This document shows, piece after piece, positions 59,437-64,000 of a stretch of DNA of 64,000 nt. A program made the translations under genes and the position numbers. The stretch spans positions 882,501 through 946,500 of the forward strand of contig NZ_CP107031.2 of NCBI RefSeq assembly GCF_027474845.2. The letters run 5' to 3'. The notes below the pieces were generated by a model. That model had not been told where the DNA came from, searched no databases, and was given only the letters and a program-made list of their open reading frames with translations. The stretch is from Maribacter aestuarii (GTDB taxonomy: Bacteria > Bacteroidota > Bacteroidia > Flavobacteriales > Flavobacteriaceae). Position 1 is the stretch's first letter. The number at the start of each line of letters is the position of its first letter.

Positions 59437-59513
59437 GGTCGCGTAGCTCAGCTGGATAGAGCATCTGCCTTCTAAGCAGACGGTCAGAGGTTCGAATCCT
59501 CTCGCGATCACCA
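59437..59513 (+). tRNA. tRNA-Arg (anticodon TCT)
   Basis: Cloverleaf with GGTCGCG pairing to CGCGATC, anticodon loop CTTCTAA (TCT), GTTCGAATC in the T arm and an encoded CCA. It is the last core gene; accessory DNA starts right after it, as is common where tRNA genes serve as attachment sites. Confidence 0.96.
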
Positions 59514-59842
59514 ATGTTTATAGGGCTTCCGATTTCTCGGGAGCTTTTTTTTTATGAAAGTGGTACAACATAGGTACAACAAATGGCATTTGCGTTCACT
59601 GTTTGCGATTACTTGATGTCTATTATGGGTCAATGAAACATTTCCCATCCCAATAACATCCTCCATAAATTCAGCTGTGCGACACGATCAAATGAAAATT
59701 ACGTGTTGCGCAATTCGAACCGATTTTTAAGATTCGCTGAAAATTCTTCAAAAACCACCGTTTTAAAACGTTAAAATTTCCTTGGCTTTCCTTTGTCGGT
59801 ACCTGCACTTCTAATTTGGATCGAACCCTAAAAAGAAATACC
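59514..59842 (+). other. intergenic region after tRNA-Arg, possible attachment side
   Basis: Holds the tRNA terminator, two copies of GTACAAC about 12 bases apart (near 59562 and 59574), and a CAAAT-GGC-ATTTG inverted repeat at 59580-59592. A 20-codon open frame from 59554 is too short to support. No integrase gene is seen here. Confidence 0.5.
59524..59553 (+). terminator. terminator after tRNA-Arg
   Basis: Stem GCTTCCGA/TCGGGAGC with loop TTTC and nine T. Nearly identical to the hairpin after the initiator tRNA. Confidence 0.9.
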
Positions 59843-60136
59843 ATGGAAGAAAACGAAAACGTGGTGGGGCTGCTCTCCGATATCAAGGGACTGCTCGGGC
59901 ACCAAAAAAAAGTAATGAACGTCGACGACCTTGCCGCCTATACGGGTCTGTCAAAGAGCAAGATCTACAAGCTTACCCATCTGAAGCTCATACCCATGGG
60001 AAACAATCCCCATATCCGCCAGAAATTCTTCGACAAGGACACCATCGATGCCTGGCTATTGGGGGAACCCGATCTTTCGGACGAGACTTTGGAGCATAGA
60101 TTCAACGAGCAGCAGCTGGTGAAGAACCGAAGGTAA
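59843..60136 (+). CDS. excisionase-like helix-turn-helix protein
   Basis: 97 residues from the ATG at 59843 (MEENEN); nine codons of extra frame upstream look like leader. The central part MNVDDLAAYTGLSKSKIYKL followed by THLKLIPMG is an HTH-17/excisionase-type fold, here with a later FDKDTIDAWLL helix. Such proteins direct excision or regulate mobile elements. First of three same-strand genes with higher GC than the surrounding genome. Confidence 0.82.
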   Translation: MEENENVVGLLSDIKGLLGHQKKVMNVDDLAAYTGLSKSKIYKLTHLKLIPMGNNPHIRQKFFDKDTIDAWLLGEPDLSDETLEHRFNEQQLVKNRR

Positions 60137-60152
60137 CCGGAAAACCATTGGC

Positions 60153-60605
60153 ATGAAACCTAGGGAACGGAATTTTCAGGGCATCTGGATACCGAGATCG
60201 ATCTACCTGAACACGCAGGTGAACTGGCATGCGAAGATCCTGTTCCTCGAAATACACAGCTTTACCGAGAACGGCAGGGAATGTTATATCTCCAACAGGT
60301 ATATCGCCTCCTTTCTCCAAATTTCCGAACGACAGGTCACACGATATATTTCCCTGTTGAAGTCCCTGGGATGGATAGCGGAAACCTCCTTTAACGGAAG
60401 AAGGCGGTACCTGAAAAGCCTGTTGCGGTTCGGGCACCGAACCGGCGACCCTGCCTGGACAATGGTTTCAGGGCAGCCTGGACATAAGTGTCCGGTCAGC
60501 ACCGACAAAAGTGTCGGGTATACCAAACAAGTAATAAAAAAAGGGAATAAACCATTTACTTCTTTGAAAGAAGAAAAAGAAAATAGAAATCCAATATTGG
60601 AATAG
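60153..60605 (+). CDS. replication-initiation-like helix-turn-helix protein (RepO type)
   Basis: 150 residues: IPRSIYLNTQVNWHAKILFL (about 13-32), then an HTH (SNRYIASFLQISERQVTRYI with a following LKSLGWI) as in phage/plasmid replication proteins O. The C-terminal third is more variable and hydrophilic. It stops five bases before the DnaC-like gene, a known pairing of replication initiator and helicase loader. Confidence 0.72.
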   Translation: MKPRERNFQGIWIPRSIYLNTQVNWHAKILFLEIHSFTENGRECYISNRYIASFLQISERQVTRYISLLKSLGWIAETSFNGRRRYLKSLLRFGHRTGDPAWTMVSGQPGHKCPVSTDKSVGYTKQVIKKGNKPFTSLKEEKENRNPILE

Positions 60606-60610
60606 TCGCT

Positions 60611-61275
60611 ATGGAAAAGGGATGGTCGGGACAGTTTCGGAAAAAGGCAACGGATGGAAAACCATTATGTTCCCCAGAACTTTTTAAAAAGATTTTTTGT
60701 AGGGCGGCACGGGAATATTATGCCCGTACCGATCTCGATTTCGAAGTTGATAGTAGCAACAAGAATTTCCTCGGGCATTTTTGCAGATATTGGAACCGGG
60801 ACCCGGCATTCGAGGTACTGGAGAACATTTCGCTCAGAAAGGGATTGTTGGTCTTCGGTTCCTATGGTACCGGAAAGACCTCAAGTTTCAGGATCATACA
60901 AAACATGTCCGAACAGTACGGACTAAGGACACTGTGGTTTCCTATCATCAGCGCCCAGGAAGTAGTCGATAGATACAATGCCGAAAGGAACAAGGACGAT
61001 ATCATCCAATATTATTCCAAGGGGACCTTCCTGTTCGACGATCTGGGGAGCGAAACGGTCGGTAACAATGTGTACCAGTACGGAAAGGAGGACATATTCG
61101 TGCGGATCCTGCTCGACCGTTACAGGAATTTTGAAACCCGTGGGACAAAAACGTATATCACGACCAATCTGGACTATTCCCAAATAGAGCATCGGTACGG
61201 AAGAGACAGATCTTGGACCGTTTCGTAAGGATGTTCAATCGATTGAAATTGGACGGCCCGAGCCGAAGGAAATAG
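60611..61275 (+). pseudogene. DnaC-like helicase-loader ATPase, broken by a single-base deletion near its end
   Basis: The AAA+ domain is intact: Walker A FGSYGTGKTSSF (about 80-91), Walker B FLFDDLGSET (about 139-148), then sensor ITTNLDYSQIEHRYG. After GRDR the frame stops early at 61228. One extra base near 61207-61211 continues the usual family ending (ILDRFVRMFNRLKLDGPSRR) to a stop at 61273-61275, giving about 222 residues. Loads a replicative helicase, probably for the element carrying the RepO-like gene. The missing base is not in a long homopolymer. Confidence 0.78.
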
Positions 61276-61456
61276 CTAGTAAAAGAGAAAATTTAAAATT
61301 CAGAATGTACACTGGAAACATCGCGAGAAATACATGCTAATCGGGGGGAAAGTAAGAGGAGAAGAGCAAGAGGGTAACGCGCTGAAGCGACGTTACTTTA
61401 TTTAAGTTGTTATGTTTCAAGAGGTTATTGAAAATGCAAGCTTTGCAAAGGCCCAT

Positions 61457-61598
61457 ATTTGCGGCAAATGCAGCGGGAACACCAATAAAATGGTAAAAAT
61501 TTGCGGCAAATCGCCTTCCTGAAAAATTGCCTGATTTTTGCCGATTTGAGTCAAATGGCTCCGAAAGCCCCATAAAATGGAAGAAATTTGCGTCAAAT
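61457..61598. repeat. four 13-bp palindromic boxes in an 87-bp tandem repeat (iteron-like)
   Basis: Boxes ATTTG(C/A)G(G/T)CAAAT at 61457, 61499, 61544 and 61586, start-to-start spacing 42, 45 and 42 bases. Boxes 1 and 2 are identical; each box is a short inverted repeat. Units 1+2 and 3+4 align over about 59 bases as an imperfect 87-bp tandem repeat. They directly follow the RepO/DnaC-like genes, the place expected for an origin, but a regulator or recombinase site is also possible. Confidence 0.75.
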
Positions 61599-61686
61599 CA
61601 CATTAATTGTACTGAATTAGAATGAGCGACCAATGCTATCCCCGAAACGGGAGCTATCACATAAACAACCGGGGCAAAGCAAGTTT

Positions 61687-61869
61687 TTAACCTAAAACTG
61701 AACCCACGCTTTGTTGCTTGCCAAGGACAATTCCGTTAAAAAATCCCGTTCCTGTGGAAGTTGAAAAACCTTCGGATATTTCAACCTCCTCGGTACCGCT
61801 GATAAAAGCATGGAGCGTAGAGAAAACGCCCCATACCTTTATCTATGCCAATGCTCGTTCACGTACCAT
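61687..61869 (-). pseudogene. decayed reading frame with one internal stop
   Basis: A minus-strand frame from an ATG at 61869 runs MVRERALA, hits TAG (61843-61845), and continues IKVWGVFSTLHAFISGTEEV then EISEGFSTSTGTGFFNGIVL to a stop at 61687. The amino acid pattern looks protein-like, but no family is recognised. Best read as a remnant of an element gene. Confidence 0.3.
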
Positions 61870-62178
61870 CGACAAAAAATGATTGCATGCAGAATCAAAT
61901 TAAGCAGGTTGCGCCCTATGGAATTTTTGCATTACGCTTATCTATCGGAACACTACAAAAATTCCACAGGATCCATGCGCAAAGTTTAAGGGTAAGTATT
62001 TGGGACGAGTATTTTTCAAATGAGTGGCAAAAATCGTTCGTTTTAAAGTACTGTACTAGGTTTATCACAGAAGTTGTTATTAGCATTGGTTCTCTGTACA
62101 AGTTAGTTTTTCGCAAGAATGGTAGACCCCTAAAACAAAAGTTATGTAAAAGTAAAATGTCTAATTAGTTCTTTCAAG

Positions 62179-62616
62179 TCAAGATACCATAAGCAAAATT
62201 ATAAGTGTCAAAATTCCAATTATCGTAGTAATAATTCCAATAGTTTTTGATTTCATCCATCCAGAAAGAGCGATAAGTGATGAAAGGGCGATTATTCCAA
62301 TCATAAAAGCTGCACCGCTGATCTTTCTCGGAAAGTCAAAGTCCTTCTGCTCAATTTCCAATGGATAACCATCAGTTGTCATTTGTAAAAGTTTTGTCAG
62401 ACCAAATACGGAAACAAGAAAACAACAGGCTGCTACAGTCGCTATTATTAATAAAGAATTTGATATTCTATTATTATTTTTTGAAACTATTATGTTAGCA
62501 ATGTATGCTATTGAGAAGCCAGCTAATAAAGCACTTATTAAAATGAAATTATTGGCCAGTTCATTTAAATATTCAGAAGTCATTTCAATTGTACCCATAA
62601 TTAATTCTTTTTTCAA
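62179..62616 (-). CDS. four-helix membrane protein, unknown
   Basis: 145 residues with four hydrophobic helices (about 22-45, 54-72, 102-117, 125-143) and short polar loops; an in-frame ATG at 62598 is a possible later start. No family recognised. AT-rich composition unlike the GC-rich module before it. Confidence 0.55.
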   Translation of the reverse strand: MKKELIMGTIEMTSEYLNELANNFILISALLAGFSIAYIANIIVSKNNNRISNSLLIIATVAACCFLVSVFGLTKLLQMTTDGYPLEIEQKDFDFPRKISGAAFMIGIIALSSLIALSGWMKSKTIGIITTIIGILTLIILLMVS

Positions 62617-62792
62617 TTTTAGCTATTACTACTCTTTTTTCCTAACATTAGGTATCAAGCGTTTTTTACTTAATATTCGAGAATATGCATGAGAAAATTT
62701 AAAAATTTGGTAGTATCTAGGATATATTTATAAATCTTTTGATAACTCAAAATAATACTGTTATCTATTTACTACTTTAAAAAAAAACTACG

Positions 62793-63301
62793 CTAAATAA
62801 TCGCCTTCTGAAAAAAACATACTATTCCTCTTTGGTAATGTTCGGGCAGCCCATTCGTATCCTTAAGCTTTTTGGTTCCTAAAAATTCAAATCCAAGTTT
62901 TTCATAATGTCCGATTAAACCACTATTTAAACCAACAGTATCCATACGAATATATTTAAGGCCTTTGTTGTTTCCATATTCGTTCGCCTAATGAATTAAT
63001 TTTTTAACCAGGTTTTGCTCTCTAAAACTGGATTTGTAGCAATCCGATGAATATAAAGCGAAGGCTCTTTGTTTTTGTCTCCCCAAATTAATTCGTCATT
63101 TAATGTTGTCGCCCATATGCATGCAATTTTATCTTCAATCAATAACTTCCATTGTCTATTTTCCTCTATTTCATTTAGTATTAAATCATTCGGAAATTCA
63201 GGCCAGTGAACTTGATTTTTTGATTTCATATAGTTCGTTGCGGAGCTGTACAGGTTAAGTATGTTATCTATATCTATCAGTTTACTATTTTCTATACTCA
63301 T
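62793..63301 (-). pseudogene. GNAT acetyltransferase remnant (frameshift plus nonsense)
   Basis: The N-terminal part (63301 to about 63000) reads as a GNAT domain start (LIDIDNILNLYSSATNYMKS, then SLYIHRIATNPVLESKTWL). It fails at six A (63000-63005 on the plus strand as T). Adding one A continues a GNAT-like sequence (YIRMDTVGLNSGLIGHYEKL, GFEFLGTKKL) to a stop at 62793, but with a TAG (62988-62990) where a Trp codon would fit. Two defects make true decay more likely than a single read error. Confidence 0.75.
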
Positions 63302-63333
63302 ACGGCTTGTTTTATGGTCAATATTTAGTTTTT

Positions 63334-63621
63334 CTATCTGTCGGAAGGCATAATTTTTTTGAATTTATTTAGCGTCTGTTGAAATTTCTCCATGTTAACC
63401 GGTTTTAGTATTTTCTTGTCAGATGGCGGGTATTTGTATAAAAGTTCTTTTGGTCTTGTTGGTCTTTTTTCAAAACCACCGCCACAATTTGGACAGACAT
63501 TTTTTAAAATAGTGTCAACGCAATCCTTACAAAAAGTACAATCAAAAGTACAGATCATAGCCTCCTTACTATTGTTTAGTAGTGGAATGTCACAATTTTC
63601 GCAGTTTAATCTAATCTCCAT
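63334..63621 (-). CDS. DUF1272 family Cys-rich protein
   Basis: 95 residues with paired Cys: NCENCDIPL (about 6-14), CTFDCTFCKDC (about 24-34) and VCPNCGGGF (about 42-50), a likely zinc fold typical of DUF1272. Function unknown. Same strand as the nitrilase fragment. Confidence 0.85.
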   Translation of the reverse strand: MEIRLNCENCDIPLLNNSKEAMICTFDCTFCKDCVDTILKNVCPNCGGGFEKRPTRPKELLYKYPPSDKKILKPVNMEKFQQTLNKFKKIMPSDR

Positions 63622-63632
63622 AACGCTATTTA

Positions 63633-64000
63633 TTAATTATCGATTTGTAAAATGGTTGCCTCTTCACTTTCAGTTTCGTAAATCAGCAAACCTTGATGTT
63701 TTTTGCCAAGTTGGGCTACTAACTTTCCATCTTTATTCCATGCAGCACTTTTTCCATTACTCATAAAATTATCGCAGTAACCTACACAGTTTGACATGAG
63801 TATCGGTATCTTAAATTCTTTGGCTATTGATGAAAAATGTACATAGGCCTTTTTATTTCCCCTTTCAGGCTTGGCTACACTTGCAATGTAGATATCGGCC
63901 TTGTTTTCTACGGCTTTTATAAAGTGTTCCCGCTGTAGTGTCTCATAACAAATTCCAAAAGCGATTTTCTTTTCTTTTATAATTAAGAAAACCTGATTGT
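63633..64000 (-). CDS. carbon-nitrogen hydrolase (nitrilase superfamily), 3' part
   Basis: The gene continues past the window edge. About 121 residues of the C-terminal part are present, open to the edge and ending at 63633. IAFGICYETLQREHF holds the nucleophile Cys; YIASVAKPERGNKKAY and LMSNCVGYCDNFMSNGKSAA follow as in the family. It would hydrolyse an amide or nitrile; substrate unknown. Confidence 0.86.
   Translation of the reverse strand, partial: NQVFLIIKEKKIAFGICYETLQREHFIKAVENKADIYIASVAKPERGNKKAYVHFSSIAKEFKIPILMSNCVGYCDNFMSNGKSAAWNKDGKLVAQLGKKHQGLLIYETESEEATILQIDN

Larger units (their letters stand above)
61276..62178. other. long gene-poor region with repeats and decayed sequence
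   Basis: About 900 bases without a solid gene. It holds the periodic palindrome array (61457-61598), a nonsense-broken reading frame on the minus strand (61687-61869), and otherwise AT-rich sequence. A 107-codon frame at 61845-62168 has no protein-like pattern and overlaps the decayed frame. Confidence 0.6.

Noticed and set aside
59554..59616. Short frame after tRNA-Arg as an integrase start
   Set aside because: Only 20 codons and no recombinase motif.
61320..61328. Nine-base match (inverted) to the tRNA-Arg 3' end as an attachment site
   Set aside because: Too short and in the wrong orientation; likely chance.
61457..61598. CRISPR array
   Set aside because: Boxes are only 13 bp, the two 87-bp units are themselves related in their spacers, and no cas genes are present.
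61845..62168. 107-codon plus-strand frame after the repeat array
   Set aside because: Overlaps the decayed minus-strand frame, has no domain or signal and poor codon pattern; not called.

Overview
The window looks like chromosome of a marine member of the Flavobacteriaceae (Bacteroidota). Evidence: AT-rich genes with flavobacterial content (SusC/SusD pair, Porin_10-type porin, GSCFA, DUF4230, DUF5522), promoters of the Bacteroidota form TTG-N19/20-TAnnTTTG, and an rRNA operon in the order 16S-tRNA-Ile-tRNA-Ala. Nearly everything up to 59.5 kb reads as conserved core genome. The last 4.5 kb, after a tRNA-Arg gene, is accessory.

Layout. 0-2.3 kb: start of an rRNA operon on the minus strand (promoter, 16S, tRNA-Ile, tRNA-Ala; the 23S lies beyond base 1). 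2.4-8.9 kb: outer-membrane porin and a SusD/SusC pair. 9-18.9 kb: rnhB, a large lipoprotein, an OmpA protein, a frameshifted TapB-like gene, lipB with a 51-residue YqaE/Pmp3 protein, a membrane-tethered LuxR-type regulator, a thioredoxin-like protein and lysS. 19-25.5 kb: DASS anion symporter, a frameshifted zinc metalloprotease, a Spy-like protein and small proteins. 25.5-28.8 kb: minus-strand operon with hemL, a glucosaminidase-LysM lipoprotein and a frameshifted ACC-deaminase-like gene. 29-33.4 kb: Lrp regulator divergent from DUF3291 and an aromatic amino acid hydroxylase, then a Tat-exported DinB protein. 33.5-41 kb: alaS-GSCFA, and an M23-MerR-LemA-TPM-TPM operon. 41-48 kb: an MG2-like surface protein, der, a NeuD-like acetyltransferase, era and an AGCS symporter. 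48.2-53 kb: initiator tRNA, a DUF885-like protein, an APC permease and an aldo/keto reductase-RidA fusion. 53-59.3 kb: tyrosine/homogentisate catabolism (HppD, HmgA, FahA, flavin reductase, aminotransferase) with a MarR regulator and palindromic operator candidates. 59.4-64 kb: tRNA-Arg, then a GC-richer replication-type module (excisionase-like HTH, RepO-like HTH, DnaC-like ATPase), a periodic repeat array, decayed genes, and accessory genes up to the window end.

The hydroxylase at 31 kb (Phe to Tyr) and the cluster at 53-59 kb (Tyr to hydroxyphenylpyruvate, homogentisate, maleylacetoacetate, then fumarylacetoacetate cleavage) make a nearly complete phenylalanine/tyrosine degradation route. 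Maleylacetoacetate isomerase is not in the window.

Three observations deserve most attention. (1) At least five genes are broken by a missing single A in a poly-A run, and a sixth by one missing base elsewhere; this is either an assembly artefact or a shared slippage phenomenon. (2) Four 13-bp palindromic boxes spaced 42/45/42 bp, forming an 87-bp tandem repeat, follow the RepO/DnaC-like genes. (3) A perfect 18-bp palindrome overlaps the -7 element of hppD. A perfect 44-bp palindrome that encodes the end of lipB and acts as a two-way terminator is also unusual.
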